A DNA stretch of 64,000 nucleotides from Clostridium pascui (lineage in GTDB: Bacteria; Bacillota; Clostridia; Clostridiales; Clostridiaceae): the NCBI RefSeq assembly GCF_016908015.1, contig NZ_JAFBDB010000003.1:124001-188000 (forward strand). Direction: 5' to 3'. Numbering within the stretch: the stretch's first letter is position 1; every line of letters starts with the position of its first letter. Positions 44,084 through 54,265 of this stretch are shown here, piece after piece. Position numbers and translations under genes: made by a program. The notes under the pieces are model-generated. The model saw only the letters and a list, made by a program, of their open reading frames with translations, was not told the DNA's origin and searched no databases.

Positions 44084-44757
44084 TTTTTCACCTCGAACTT
44101 ATACCCAAATCCTCGTACTGTTTGAACGTAATTCTCCTTTCCCAAAAGCTTAATTCTCAATCGATTAATATGCGTATCTACAGTCCTCAAACCACCAAAA
44201 TAATCATATCCCCATACTTGATTTAATATTTGCTCCCTACTAAGAGCCTTTCCCATATTTTCAACAAGATATAATAGCATTTCATATTCCTTTGGACTTA
44301 AATCTACCTGACTTCCTTCAATAAATACGGTTCTAGCTTCTTCATCAACGATTAGTCCATCAAAAGATTTTACGCTATCTTTATTCCCTTCACTTCTTCT
44401 TAAAACCGCATTTACCCTTGCAACTAAAATATTAGGGCTAAATGGCTTAGTAACATATTCATCTACCCCAAGCTCAAACCCATAAAGTTCATCAAATTCT
44501 TCGCTTCTTGCTGTAAGCATAATAATGGGCACCTTTGACACCTTTCTAACCTCTCTACATACTGTCCAGCCATCATATCCAGGCATCATTACATCTAAAA
44601 TCACAAGACTTATATCTTCATTTTCTAAAATCATTTCAAGTGCTCGCTTTCCATCTCCTGCTTCAAGCGTTGCATATCCTTCTTTTTTTAAAAAATCCTT
44701 TACTAACTTTCTTATAAGCATTTCATCATCTACAATTAATATTTTCTTTGCTGACAA
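44080..44757 (-). CDS. OmpR-family response regulator
   Basis: Two-domain regulator of 225 residues. Receiver: ILIVDDEMLIRKLV with the acidic pair, phospho-Asp in LVILDVMMPGYDGW, Thr in IMLTARS and Lys in YVTKPFSP. C-terminal winged helix: LSPKEYEMLLYLVENMGKALSREQIL, then RTVDTHINRLRIKL. It is first in the operon with its cognate kinase. A second two-component pair lies a short way upstream in the same direction, separated by the secreted-protein gene and a terminator. Confidence 0.95.
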   Translation of the reverse strand: MSAKKILIVDDEMLIRKLVKDFLKKEGYATLEAGDGKRALEMILENEDISLVILDVMMPGYDGWTVCREVRKVSKVPIIMLTARSEEFDELYGFELGVDEYVTKPFSPNILVARVNAVLRRSEGNKDSVKSFDGLIVDEEARTVFIEGSQVDLSPKEYEMLLYLVENMGKALSREQILNQVWGYDYFGGLRTVDTHINRLRIKLLGKENYVQTVRGFGYKFEVKK

Positions 44758-44894
44758 AATTTATCCCTCCAATAAAAGCATATATATTATCGTCCTTATT
44801 TTTTGAATTTCTATATTTTTCTATACTTTATTATACATTAACTTTGTTACAGCATTATAACAATTATCATCACTTGTACTAACTTCGTACTTTT

Positions 44895-44930
44895 CATAAA
44901 AAAGACCCATGAAATAAATTCATGAGTCTT
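44895..44930 (-). terminator. Terminator of the secreted repeat-protein gene
   Basis: AAGACTCATGAA and TTCATGGGTCTT arms on the minus strand, one mismatch, five-base loop, followed by TTTTTTATG. Confidence 0.85.
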
Positions 44931-44996
44931 CCACGCTTATCTATATATAATTTGAAGGGGGATTCAAACTATTCATTAAGTACTAGCATTTATATT

Positions 44997-45821
44997 CTAA
45001 TTTCCAGACTGATTTCCAGTTGTGTTTGTATCCGTAGCTATTTTTTCTTTTTTATCTTTCACTCTTTCCATCTTAGGCATAGCAGCTTTAATTGCATCTA
45101 CCTCTGTCTGTGTAAGTGTTCCATTATCCACTAGTTCCTTGAATATATCAATTCTTTCCGTATCCTTTTTACTTTCAAAATATGCCTTTCGCTCATCTTC
45201 AGTCATATTTTTAACCTTTTCCATTTCAGCTTTCATTGTTTCGCTTTTTTCATTCATAAAGCTAATTATCTTATCTTCTTTGGCCTGTGTTATTCCACCT
45301 GATCCTACTAGGGCATCTAAAGTTGTTTTTAAGCCTTCAGAGTTGACTTTTATTTTATAACCAAATCTTTTTCCCGAATCCTTTTCTTGTGGGAATGAAG
45401 CTTTTATCTTATCAGCCTGATCCTGACTAATAACTCCATTATCTACTAATGTTTTGAAGATATCAGTTTTTTTTGTATCCTTTTGACTTTCAAAATATGC
45501 CTTACGTTCTTCCACAGTCATATTTTTAACCTTTTCCATCTCAGCTTTTCTTTCTTCTTTCTGTGCATTTATAAATTCAGTAATCTTATCTGATTGTTCT
45601 TTAGTAATTGTTCCTGATTCAACAAGACTTTCAAGCTGTGTCTTTATATTTTCGCTAGAAATAGCTCTTTTATTGCCTACTTTACCTTGAGTTATAGTAA
45701 GCTTTCCATTACTTGCTGCTGCATCGTCACTTTTAGCTGAAGCGGATATTCCTGCTGATAAAGTTAGCCCTGCTGCAATCAATCCTGTCATTACTTTTAC
45801 CATTAATTTTTTACTTCTCAT
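44997..45821 (-). CDS. Secreted protein with two tandem helical repeats
   Basis: Protein of 274 residues from ATG 45821 behind AAAGGGG. Residues 1-29 are a signal peptide (KVMTGLIAAGLTLSAGISASA) without a lipobox. Then two homologous modules of about 94 residues (about 54-147 and 160-253) share LESLVESGTITKEQ / LDALVGSGGITQAK, MEKVKNMT.EERKAYFES and DIFK.LVDNG. Both are charged, helical and Lys/Glu-rich, as in DUF2680-type clostridial proteins. It follows a response regulator/kinase pair and is likely their target or periplasmic-type partner, since it is exported. Function unknown. Confidence 0.8.
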   Translation of the reverse strand: MRSKKLMVKVMTGLIAAGLTLSAGISASAKSDDAAASNGKLTITQGKVGNKRAISSENIKTQLESLVESGTITKEQSDKITEFINAQKEERKAEMEKVKNMTVEERKAYFESQKDTKKTDIFKTLVDNGVISQDQADKIKASFPQEKDSGKRFGYKIKVNSEGLKTTLDALVGSGGITQAKEDKIISFMNEKSETMKAEMEKVKNMTEDERKAYFESKKDTERIDIFKELVDNGTLTQTEVDAIKAAMPKMERVKDKKEKIATDTNTTGNQSGN

Positions 45822-45935
45822 CTTTTTATACCCCTTTCGGTTTTTAGTAGTTGTTTTCTTTGATGTATTTATTATATGGAAGCAATGACACATTTTTGTT
45901 ACATCTATTTATAGATTTGGTTAAAGGTTGAAACT

Positions 45936-47135
45936 TTAGTTTGGCAATTCAACAATAAAAGATGCATCAACATTAGCATTGCTTCGTGCATATATTTTTC
46001 CATGGTATCTTTCTACAATTGATTTAGCAATTGCAAGTCCTAAACCATAACCACCACTTTCTCTAGCACGTGAAGAATCTGCACGATAGAACCTTTCAAA
46101 TATTTTATCAATACTTTCAGATGGAATACCTGACCCAGTATTTCTTATTGTAAGTTGTATATTATTTTTTTCATAATTTAGATATACAGAAATGATCCCA
46201 TTTTTAGGGGTATTTTTCACTGCATTATCCATTAAAATAGTTACTAATCGCTGAATATCTTCCTTATTTCCATTTAAGTATATATCTTCTTTTATCTCTG
46301 TTTTAAGTTCTATATCGCTTTCAAATATAAATGCTTCAAAGGATAGTAGAACACCATCTAAGACTTTACTGAAATCAAAGTTTGCAATATACAAAGGCTG
46401 CTCCAATGAATCTATTTTAGCCAGAGATAGCATATCATTTATCAGATTTGACATCCTCTCTGTTTGGGAGTGTATAAAACCAAGCCACTTTGCTTGAGAT
46501 TTTACATCCATATCTTCGTTTGCTGAAATTACAGATAAATTAGTTTTTATTATTGTAAGTGGTGTCTTAAGCTCATGTGATGCATCCTCAATAAATTGCT
46601 GCTGTTTTTCAAAAGCTTCCTTTATTGGTTTAATAGTGCTATTAGCTAAGTGTAGACTAATTAAATACAATAAAATAAGACTTGCTCCACCTGTAATAAT
46701 AAATATAATCAGGATACTTTTTAGGTTCTCTTGTTGAGGACTTCTATCAACAAAAACTATCTTTTTACCAAATGGGCCTTCTCCCTTAAGAAAAGAATAA
46801 TTAAAGTCTCCTACCTTGATTTTTGCAGACATTTTGCTTGATTGCATTGCCTTAGAAACTGCTTCTTTGATACTTTCTTCTTCCATAGTCACAAAAGAAA
46901 AGGACTTAACTATATTCCCTCTATCATCCATATCCACAACTAAGCTAGTTGTCATTCTAGGATCCCCTGGAGATCTCTTCGGAGGTTCATTTATGACTTT
47001 TCTAAGGGTGAAATTTATTTGACGCTCCCCACTTACTGCTGTTAATACATAAATCACAGTAAAAATAGCCACAAAAACGAAGGAAAGAAGAGACATATTT
47101 ATAATCACAAACTTGTGTTTTAACTCTTTAAACAT
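45936..47135 (-). CDS. Sensor histidine kinase
   Basis: HisKA kinase of 399 residues. TM1 is about residues 10-33, TM2 about 140-162, with an outside domain of about 105 residues between. There is no obvious HAMP. The His box is FIEDASHELKTPLTIIKTNL, and ATP-binding blocks are MDNAVKNTPKNG, IRNTGSGIP and SGGYGLGLAIAKSIVERY. It follows its response regulator by 2 bases and precedes the secreted repeat protein, so the three form an operon. Confidence 0.94.
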   Translation of the reverse strand: MFKELKHKFVIINMSLLSFVFVAIFTVIYVLTAVSGERQINFTLRKVINEPPKRSPGDPRMTTSLVVDMDDRGNIVKSFSFVTMEEESIKEAVSKAMQSSKMSAKIKVGDFNYSFLKGEGPFGKKIVFVDRSPQQENLKSILIIFIITGGASLILLYLISLHLANSTIKPIKEAFEKQQQFIEDASHELKTPLTIIKTNLSVISANEDMDVKSQAKWLGFIHSQTERMSNLINDMLSLAKIDSLEQPLYIANFDFSKVLDGVLLSFEAFIFESDIELKTEIKEDIYLNGNKEDIQRLVTILMDNAVKNTPKNGIISVYLNYEKNNIQLTIRNTGSGIPSESIDKIFERFYRADSSRARESGGYGLGLAIAKSIVERYHGKIYARSNANVDASFIVELPN

Positions 47136-47137
47136 AT

Positions 47138-47809
47138 TTATTCCTCCAACTTATATCCTACCCCTCTAATCGTAGAAATTTTAGCCTTTGATCCTACATA
47201 GTTTAATTTCTTACGTATAAAAGATATATAAACTTCAATATTATTGTTTTCTACTTCAGATTCAAACCCCCATACTTTAGTTATAAGTTCTTCCTTATTG
47301 ACAACTCTTTGGGGCCTTAGCAAGAAATATTTAAGTATTTCTATTTCTTTAAGGGCAAGCCTTACATTACCACTTTTACTTTCTAATATATAGGTAGATA
47401 AATTAAGAGAGAAATCTAAAAAACTTAACACATCATCATTTATAATTTCTCCCTTTCTTCTACACAATGCTCTAAGCCTTGCTAAAAGTTCCTCTGGTTC
47501 AAAAGGCTTTGGAAGATAATCATCTGCGCCAAGATCCAATCCCCTTACCTTATCAGCCACTTGCCCTTTAGCAGTGAGTAAGATCACAGGTGTATATATA
47601 TTTTCCTCTCTTATTTTTTTTAATACTTCTAATCCATTTAGCTTCGGAATCATTATATCTAAAATTATTACATCATAAATATCTGTCAGAGCATAATCAA
47701 GCCCATCTTCTCCATTAAAAACTGCATCAACTAAATATTTATCTTTCTTTAAAATTTGAGTTAAAGCTTCTGATAATTGTTTCTCGTCTTCAACTAAAAG
47801 TAATTTCAT
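47138..47809 (-). CDS. OmpR-family response regulator
   Basis: Regulator of 223 residues from ATG 47809 (MKLLLVEDEKQL). The open frame runs 17 codons further up, but AGAGGTG only suits this ATG. Receiver: phospho-Asp in VIILDIMIPKLNGLEV, Thr in ILLTAKGQ, Lys in DDYLPKPFEPEELLARL. Winged helix: LALKEIEILKYFLLRPQRVVNKEELITK and NNNIEVYISFIRKKLNYVG. Paired with the kinase at 45936-47135 and likely controls the secreted repeat protein. Confidence 0.95.
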   Translation of the reverse strand: MKLLLVEDEKQLSEALTQILKKDKYLVDAVFNGEDGLDYALTDIYDVIILDIMIPKLNGLEVLKKIREENIYTPVILLTAKGQVADKVRGLDLGADDYLPKPFEPEELLARLRALCRRKGEIINDDVLSFLDFSLNLSTYILESKSGNVRLALKEIEILKYFLLRPQRVVNKEELITKVWGFESEVENNNIEVYISFIRKKLNYVGSKAKISTIRGVGYKLEE

Positions 47810-47912
47810 AAATCCATTACACCTCTTATTTTTGAACTGTAGGCCAATTATAACATACAAACCTTAAAGTAAATTTAAATTTCATTATTGAGTGCGAATT
47901 GTAATAATTATA

Positions 47913-47949
47913 AATAAACCATTAAACATTGAGTGCTTAATGGTTTATT
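47913..47949 (-). terminator. Terminator of the chemoreceptor gene
   Basis: AATAAACCATTAA and TTAATGGTTTATT arms around a 12-base loop, followed by TATAATTATT on the minus strand, 33 bases past the stop. Confidence 0.65.
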
Positions 47950-47982
47950 CATTCTTAAATTTAACTTTAAGGCATTTAATAC

Positions 47983-49674
47983 TTAAATCTTAAATTGGTT
48001 TATTGAGTTAATCATATCCTGTGCTTTAATATTTAAACTTTCTGATGATAATGCCACCTCTTGTGAAGAAGCACTTGATTCTTCAGCAGATGCTGAAATT
48101 TCTTGTGTAGCCGCTGAAATGTCTCCTGACTTTTGAATAGCTCCCTCAATATGGCTTACTATTCTTGCTTTTTCTTCATCTATAGTGCTAATATTACTAG
48201 CAATTATTCTGATTTGAGGAAAAACATTTTCTATATTAATCATTATATCTTTAAATGAATCTAGTGATTTAGTAATAATATTCATTTCTTCATTTAATCT
48301 ATTATTCATGCTCTCAGAAATATCAGTCACTACTTCACTTTCTCTAGATACACTTTTTATTAAACTATTAATATTTGCAGATGATTCTTTAGATTGTTCT
48401 GCTAACTTTCTAATTTCCTCTGCCACTACTGTAAACCCTCTCCCAAACTCTCCTGCGCGAGCTGCCTCTATAGAGGCATTTAAAGCAATAAGATTAGTTT
48501 GATCTGCAATAATATTTATTAAATTTGTAATTTCGTTTATTTGTAATAATTGCTTACTAAAACCTTTTATTTTTTCGCTTACATTATTAAAGGATAAAAC
48601 AATTTCCTCTAATGCACCTTGCAAAACTTCAAGCCCCTGATTACTTAGCTTAGCTTTTGAATTAATTAAATCTATTTTATTATTAACTTCATCAACTGCT
48701 TCTGTTACCTCATGTATTTTATAACTGAAGCCATTTAATGTGATACTTATACCCTCAAACTCTTCTGCCTGGTGAACTGCATTGTTAGCTACTTCTTGCA
48801 CAGAGTTAGCAACATCTTCAGATGCTGATGTCATCTCTTCCGCCACAGCAGATAATTTCTCCGAATGTTCTACTACACTGTTTGACGTATCCTTAACAAT
48901 AATCATAGAGTTTCTAAACTTACATCTTAAGTCATTTATGGACTCAGCAATTCCTTCAAATTCATCCTTGCTTTTTATGCTTAAGCCAATTGTTAAATCA
49001 CCTTCTGATATCTTATTTAATGCATACCTAATCTTTTCAGTGTTTGAAGTTATTTTTTTAGAAAATAAGATACTAGTTAATATAGATAAAATTATAATAA
49101 CTATTGATGCTACTATTATGGATATTAAAAGTCTTGTCCTAATATTTATAAATGTAGATACATCTTTATCAGCACCAACAACAGCAATTATTTTACCATC
49201 TGAATTTTTTATTGGTGCATAGGCTTGCACAAACACTCCATATGCATCCGCAATGGGCTTTTCAGTATGAACGGTTTGTCCATTAAGGGCACTCTGTATT
49301 TCTTCTACTAGATCATATTTCTCTCCAAGTTTACTTGGATTAACTAGAGAGCCATCCACCACAAAATATGCATTATTATCTTCTCCTTTAGCCATAGTAT
49401 ACACATATTTTATATCCTCATCATTCTTAAACCTTATCAATGCGTCCTGAATTTCTTTATATTCAGGAGCGTCCATCGTTTTACCATTGATCACCTTATC
49501 AAGTTTATCTCCATTAATAACTTTAGCTGCTTCACTAACAGAGTTTTTAGCATCATCTTGTAACTTAGAAAATTCCATTTTAAAAATAACTGTATTCAAA
49601 ATTATTAATATAATCATAGAACTAATCGATATTGCCCCTATTACTTTTAGAATCTTCACTCCAAGTTTATTCAT
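47983..49674 (-). CDS. Methyl-accepting chemotaxis protein
   Basis: Chemoreceptor of 563 residues. TM1 is about residues 10-31. An extracytoplasmic single-Cache-like domain follows (EIQDALIRFKNDEDIKYVY, PIADAYGVFVQAYAPIKNSDGKIIAVVGAD), then TM2 about 183-205 and HAMP (to about 258). The signalling domain has the tip [20 protein letters not shown]. The Cache fold suggests sensing of small organic ligands outside the cell. It lies close to the decayed receptor at 41982-42558, but the two are not adjacent and their helices differ. Confidence 0.94.
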   Translation of the reverse strand: MNKLGVKILKVIGAISISSMIILIILNTVIFKMEFSKLQDDAKNSVSEAAKVINGDKLDKVINGKTMDAPEYKEIQDALIRFKNDEDIKYVYTMAKGEDNNAYFVVDGSLVNPSKLGEKYDLVEEIQSALNGQTVHTEKPIADAYGVFVQAYAPIKNSDGKIIAVVGADKDVSTFINIRTRLLISIIVASIVIIILSILTSILFSKKITSNTEKIRYALNKISEGDLTIGLSIKSKDEFEGIAESINDLRCKFRNSMIIVKDTSNSVVEHSEKLSAVAEEMTSASEDVANSVQEVANNAVHQAEEFEGISITLNGFSYKIHEVTEAVDEVNNKIDLINSKAKLSNQGLEVLQGALEEIVLSFNNVSEKIKGFSKQLLQINEITNLINIIADQTNLIALNASIEAARAGEFGRGFTVVAEEIRKLAEQSKESSANINSLIKSVSRESEVVTDISESMNNRLNEEMNIITKSLDSFKDIMINIENVFPQIRIIASNISTIDEEKARIVSHIEGAIQKSGDISAATQEISASAEESSASSQEVALSSESLNIKAQDMINSINQFKI

Positions 49675-49881
49675 TGTCGCTTGCCCCCCAGCATAAAAAA
49701 CTTATCTTCAAATTTAGTAAGACAAGTCTATCATAAAAATATTATATTAAAATAAATTATTTCTTAAGTAATTCTTAAGTTGCATTTTTTCTACAATTTT
49801 CTTCCTTATTCGAGTTATATTTTACATAATCGTCATAAAAAATTAAAACTTTAAACCTTTTTAATTTTCAAATCCGATTTA

Positions 49882-50997
49882 TCAAAAATCTCCTCTCCCG
49901 TATTTATCAACTTCTACCATTACATTGACCTGTATATTTGATTCCAAAACTATTTTATTCCAGTCATTCCCCATCCTTCTTCCATATTTAGCTGCTGCTA
50001 CTCTTCCAAGGTCAAGACAATCTACCTTAAGTTGATTCTTCATTTTATCTATAAATTCATTACACTGTTTTTCTACTTGCTTTTTCATAGCATTCTCAAA
50101 CTCTTTTCTAGAATTAGAGCCTTCTAGCAGATTAGTATATAATGTATTAGAAACAACTTCCCCTTTTAGATTTAAATCTATAATAAAATTATATTTATCA
50201 CCTTCCTTAAAGCATCTAACTTTCTTCTTTGTTTTAGCAGAAAGATCTATGTATTCCTTTGAATTTTCTTGGATTGTAATTATTCCTCTGACCTTATTAT
50301 ATTTAAGCATGTTCAATATTCTCGAGTCTTTCATATCCGCTTTTGCTAACATTTTATCTCCACTAAATAAGGCTTCACCAGTAATCACAATTCCTTCCTC
50401 TGTGAGCTCAATATAAGGAAGTACAACACTTCTTCCCTCAGAGTCCATCTTAACAAAAGTATTCACTGCATCAAACTCGTCCGGAAAAAAATTTGTCCCT
50501 CTCTGATTTATGATCATCCCCTCAATAAAGTCTGCTGAGCTTGCATATCCTGGTATACTGTATTGAAGTATGTCTTTACTACTATTTCTGCAAATTACAA
50601 ATATACCTGTATTATTAACGTGTGGATTTTTAAAAATTATATCAACACTGGAGGCAATACCGTGCATTGCATAGTTTTCATTCAACATGTAAATTTTTTC
50701 TAGACCTGAGATTGCCATCTTATCTGCAAGTTGCTGTCTGCTTTCCCTTGCCGCTGCAATAGTATCTCCCTTTGAAGTTATAGTTTTGCTTGAACGCCCT
50801 TTTTCTTCAAACACATATGTGCTTCTTGTAATTATATATGTATAATCATTGTCAACTGTCCTTTCAAGATCAGCACCTAATGCAACCTCAACATCCATCT
50901 GTTCAGCTGGCTCAACTTCTGATATTACTATAAATAAGCTCACTAAACTAATAATTAATAAAATATGAGATATTTTTTTAATTCTAGCTAGTTTCAT
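49882..50997 (-). CDS. Ger(x)C family germination protein (second copy)
   Basis: Protein of 371 residues from ATG 50997 behind GGGTG, overlapping the preceding permease gene by 14 bases. After a hydrophobic segment (about residues 11-28) comes a GerC-type domain: DVEVALGADLER, then YASSADFIEGMI near 150, AALFSGDKML-like near 215, and the C-terminal LGRVAAAKYGRRMGNDWN. GerC proteins are normally lipoproteins; here the hydrophobic segment SLVSLFIVISEVEP has no Cys, so a lipid anchor is unlikely. It closes the germination operon. Confidence 0.88.
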   Translation of the reverse strand: MKLARIKKISHILLIISLVSLFIVISEVEPAEQMDVEVALGADLERTVDNDYTYIITRSTYVFEEKGRSSKTITSKGDTIAAARESRQQLADKMAISGLEKIYMLNENYAMHGIASSVDIIFKNPHVNNTGIFVICRNSSKDILQYSIPGYASSADFIEGMIINQRGTNFFPDEFDAVNTFVKMDSEGRSVVLPYIELTEEGIVITGEALFSGDKMLAKADMKDSRILNMLKYNKVRGIITIQENSKEYIDLSAKTKKKVRCFKEGDKYNFIIDLNLKGEVVSNTLYTNLLEGSNSRKEFENAMKKQVEKQCNEFIDKMKNQLKVDCLDLGRVAAAKYGRRMGNDWNKIVLESNIQVNVMVEVDKYGRGDF

Positions 50998-52078
50998 CTT
51001 TAACACCCTTCTTTATAAATATAAAAAATGCTACTACTGTTATATAAATTAAGTTAAATATAGTTATTTTACCTATTATCATTCCTATTACTTTATTCCT
51101 AACTGTAGATTCTCCAATTACTAAAGTAATTGGTACAATTATTAAATATAAAACACCTATTATATTTTTTCTTTTTACTTTCTTAAATATATTTCCGCAT
51201 ATAAATGCAGAAGCAAAATAATAATTTGTTGAACTTTTCAAAGCTACAAAAATCCAAAAAAACGCAAAGATAATTCTGAAATTATTAATAACAGTTAGCC
51301 TTAAACTTTCACTTGCAGTTATCAATGGCCAATATGACTTCTCTACAATATCTGCACTTAAGTAGTATATTGTTACTGCTGTAGTTAAGGTATAGATTAG
51401 TACTGCTATACTTGTGGCCTTTGTTATTTCTTTGCTCATCCTTGAGTTATTTTTTACATATGGATATATAATAAATAATATTTCTAATCCCGCGTATGAA
51501 AATACCGCATCTTTTGAGCTCTTTACTATATTTATAACACCTGCATCAAATACAGGCATTAAGTTCAAGTAGCTTCCTTTCCTTAATGCTGCAAATGTTT
51601 CTAGCAACAAAATCATAGTTACATAAAAAGCTACAGTATTTACCCTGCCTACTACTTTTAATCCCCTATAGGCAGTAACTGCCGACATCAAAGTTGTTAT
51701 ACTTATAATCCTTAAAGGAGTTAAAAATGCTGTAGCATATACTTGATATATAATACTAAACTCTGATATTACAAAACATGTATTCAAGATAAAAAAAACT
51801 AGAAAAAGTATATTAAGTAATGTTCCTATTACCTTCCCCATATACCTCTTGCTTAAGTCCAAAATATTCTCCGATGGATGCCTTTTTATCATATATATCC
51901 CTATGCTGCCTACATATAGTGGATATATGCCTCCTAAAGCTGCACTTATCCAAGCATCCTCATGGACACTTTTTACCAGGGTGTTAGATAAACTAAAAAT
52001 TCCAATACCAACCATGGTGCCAACTAAAATATACATTGCTTCTGAAGGTACAAGGAAGTTATTTTGTTCTCTATTCAC
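50984..52078 (-). CDS. GerAB-family germination permease (second copy)
   Basis: Membrane protein of 364 residues with about ten hydrophobic segments, in the spore germination/amino-acid permease superfamily. Family marks are SEAMYILVGTMVGIGIFSL at the start, WISAALGGIYPLYVG near residue 39, RHPSENILDLSKRYMGK near 60 and SYAGLEILFIIYPYVKN-like in the centre. GerAB subunits bind or pass the germinant in the spore inner membrane. Its start overlaps the stop of the first gerC by a base, and its end overlaps the second gerC. Confidence 0.9.
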   Translation of the reverse strand: MNREQNNFLVPSEAMYILVGTMVGIGIFSLSNTLVKSVHEDAWISAALGGIYPLYVGSIGIYMIKRHPSENILDLSKRYMGKVIGTLLNILFLVFFILNTCFVISEFSIIYQVYATAFLTPLRIISITTLMSAVTAYRGLKVVGRVNTVAFYVTMILLLETFAALRKGSYLNLMPVFDAGVINIVKSSKDAVFSYAGLEILFIIYPYVKNNSRMSKEITKATSIAVLIYTLTTAVTIYYLSADIVEKSYWPLITASESLRLTVINNFRIIFAFFWIFVALKSSTNYYFASAFICGNIFKKVKRKNIIGVLYLIIVPITLVIGESTVRNKVIGMIIGKITIFNLIYITVVAFFIFIKKGVKDETS

Positions 52079-53184
52079 TAATAATCCCCTCTCCCTTGTC
52101 TTTCAATTTTTGCTTTAACCTCTACCTTTATATTTGAATTTGCTACTTCTTCATTCCAATCAGTTCCTGTATCTCTTCCATACTTAGCCGCTGCTATTCT
52201 CCCTAATTCTAGAAAATCTACCCTATACTCTTCCTGCATTAATTTTAAGAATTTATTACATCTTTCTTCAATCTGTCTCTCTATTTCTTTTTCAAGTTTG
52301 CTTTTCTCCTCTTCATTTTCAAATACCTTTCTATTTAGTTCATTTGCGATAATTTCCCCTTTTAGCTTCAAACTAATATTAAAATTATATTTCCCATTTT
52401 CTCTTTCACACTTTACTTTCCTTTTACACTCTGCATAATAATCAACATACTCCTTTGAATTTTTCTTTACCGTTATTACACCTTTTCCACTGCCATCACT
52501 TAACATATTTAATACCTTGGCATCATGGATTCCAACTTTCCCTATCATTTTATCGCTCTTAAACAAGGCCAGACCTTCTATTTTAAGTCCCTCGTTTGTC
52601 AGAACAAGATATGGAACAGTAAAACTTCGCCCTTCAGAATCAAGGCGTACAAAAATGTCAATTATTTTATAGTTATTAGTAAAAAAATTAAACGCTTTAG
52701 AATTTTTAATCATACCTTCTATGTAATCTGCAGAACTAGGATATCCAGCAATGGGATATTCCAGTATAGTTTTTGCATCTCCCCTGCACACGGCAACCAA
52801 AGCAGTATCATTAGCATCAGGATTATTGAAAAGTATATCTAATAAGTTTCTTATCCCCTCTGTTGCATATTCCTCACTTATTATATCTGTCTTTTCAAGA
52901 CCAATAAGAAATCTTTTATCTATTTCCAACTGCCTGTTTTGTCTGCTTTGTCCAATAGATTCTTTGCTGCCAGTAGTTACTCTACTTATTGTTTTTTCTT
53001 CTTCAAAGACATACGAACTTATAGAAATTTTATAGGATATATTATCGAATCCCTTTTTTTCTATATCAATCCCAACACCAGCTGGTATACTTAAATCTTC
53101 AGCCGCCTCTCTTTGTGGTTCACCTCCAATAGTTGTAAATAAAATAAACATTAGAATTGAACAAAAAATAATTATCTTATTCAT
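52078..53184 (-). CDS. Ger(x)C family germination protein (first copy)
   Basis: Protein of 368 residues. The N-terminus MNKIIIFCSILMFILFTTIGG is a signal-like segment, but the only Cys (residue 8) is too early to be a lipobox. The following domain parallels the second copy: VGIDIEKKG, GYPSSADYIEGMIKNS near 155, LALFKSDKMIGK near 215 and LGRIAAAKYGRDTGTDWNEEV near the end. The two copies are paralogues from duplication. It overlaps the upstream permease by 8 bases. Confidence 0.88.
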   Translation of the reverse strand: MNKIIIFCSILMFILFTTIGGEPQREAAEDLSIPAGVGIDIEKKGFDNISYKISISSYVFEEEKTISRVTTGSKESIGQSRQNRQLEIDKRFLIGLEKTDIISEEYATEGIRNLLDILFNNPDANDTALVAVCRGDAKTILEYPIAGYPSSADYIEGMIKNSKAFNFFTNNYKIIDIFVRLDSEGRSFTVPYLVLTNEGLKIEGLALFKSDKMIGKVGIHDAKVLNMLSDGSGKGVITVKKNSKEYVDYYAECKRKVKCERENGKYNFNISLKLKGEIIANELNRKVFENEEEKSKLEKEIERQIEERCNKFLKLMQEEYRVDFLELGRIAAAKYGRDTGTDWNEEVANSNIKVEVKAKIERQGRGDY

Positions 53185-54265
53185 AGGCTTTTTCCTTCTT
53201 AAAATAAACTATTGAAACCATTAGCAGTACGTATAAAACATTAAATATACATATAATACTAGCTAGTGGGTATATAATCTCCCTTCTTTCTATTTCTTCA
53301 CTTAATAACATAGAAATATAAAGCATTATTGGCACTGATAAAAAATAAAATACATTTCTCTTGAGTTTTTTTAATAAATCTTTTATGATTAATTCACAAG
53401 CATAATAATTTACAGTAACAGCTGTAAGTGATACAAATATCCATAAAAACATCAAAATAAATCTAAAGTTATTTATTATTGGAAGCCTCAAGCTTTCAAT
53501 AATATATAAAGAAGACCATATAGCTTTAGGTATAAACGTATGACCCAGATAAAATATTGTTGCAAATGTTACCCAAGTATAGCTTAGGCATATTAGCGTA
53601 GCCGATCGTATACAAGCAGTTTTAAGTTTATTTTTATCATTAATGTACGGATACAGTAGCAAAACAATTTCAATACCTAGATATGCATAAATTCCACCCT
53701 TTACACCTTTTACAATATTTACGAATCCGCTTCCAAATACAGGCATTACATTTAGAATACTACCTTTTACTAATGCAATTATTCCAATGGATATCGATAA
53801 GATTATATTATAAAATACAATTTCACTTATTCTTCCAATGGCTTTTAATCCTTTATAAGAACACAAAGCAGCTATAACAATATATAGAAACATAACACGA
53901 AAACTTGATAGAAAATCAATAATGTATACTCTCAAGAAGTTGCTTATACCTGATACTTCTGAAACTACATAAACTACATAAATAAATAATTGTACTATAT
54001 TAAGAATATTTCCAAAGGGCTTTCCAAAAAATTTTTTATTTAAAATTAAAATATTCTCATTAGGATAATTACGCGCTATATACAAAGCTCCAGTAACTAT
54101 ATAAAAAGGATATACTACTCCTAAAAGTACAGATATCCATCCATCCTGTTTTGCCGTGATGACAACATCATTAGGAAGGCTTAATATCGATATAGTTATA
54201 CAGCTAAAAATCATAATCTTGGAAAATTGGTTGTTGGTTAAAAGATTATTCTCCACTTTGTTCAT
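53177..54265 (-). CDS. GerAB-family germination permease (first copy)
   Basis: Membrane protein of 362 residues from ATG 54265 behind AAGGAG. It has about ten hydrophobic segments. NQFSKIMIFSCITISILSLP and WISVLLGVVYPFYIVTGAL are followed by NYPNENILILNKKFFGKPFG, matching the second copy (NILDLSKRYMGK). YLGIEIVLLLYPYIND is the conserved central block. It overlaps the gerA gene by 20 bases, so translation is tightly coupled across the operon. Confidence 0.9.
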   Translation of the reverse strand: MNKVENNLLTNNQFSKIMIFSCITISILSLPNDVVITAKQDGWISVLLGVVYPFYIVTGALYIARNYPNENILILNKKFFGKPFGNILNIVQLFIYVVYVVSEVSGISNFLRVYIIDFLSSFRVMFLYIVIAALCSYKGLKAIGRISEIVFYNIILSISIGIIALVKGSILNVMPVFGSGFVNIVKGVKGGIYAYLGIEIVLLLYPYINDKNKLKTACIRSATLICLSYTWVTFATIFYLGHTFIPKAIWSSLYIIESLRLPIINNFRFILMFLWIFVSLTAVTVNYYACELIIKDLLKKLKRNVFYFLSVPIMLYISMLLSEEIERREIIYPLASIICIFNVLYVLLMVSIVYFKKEKAYE

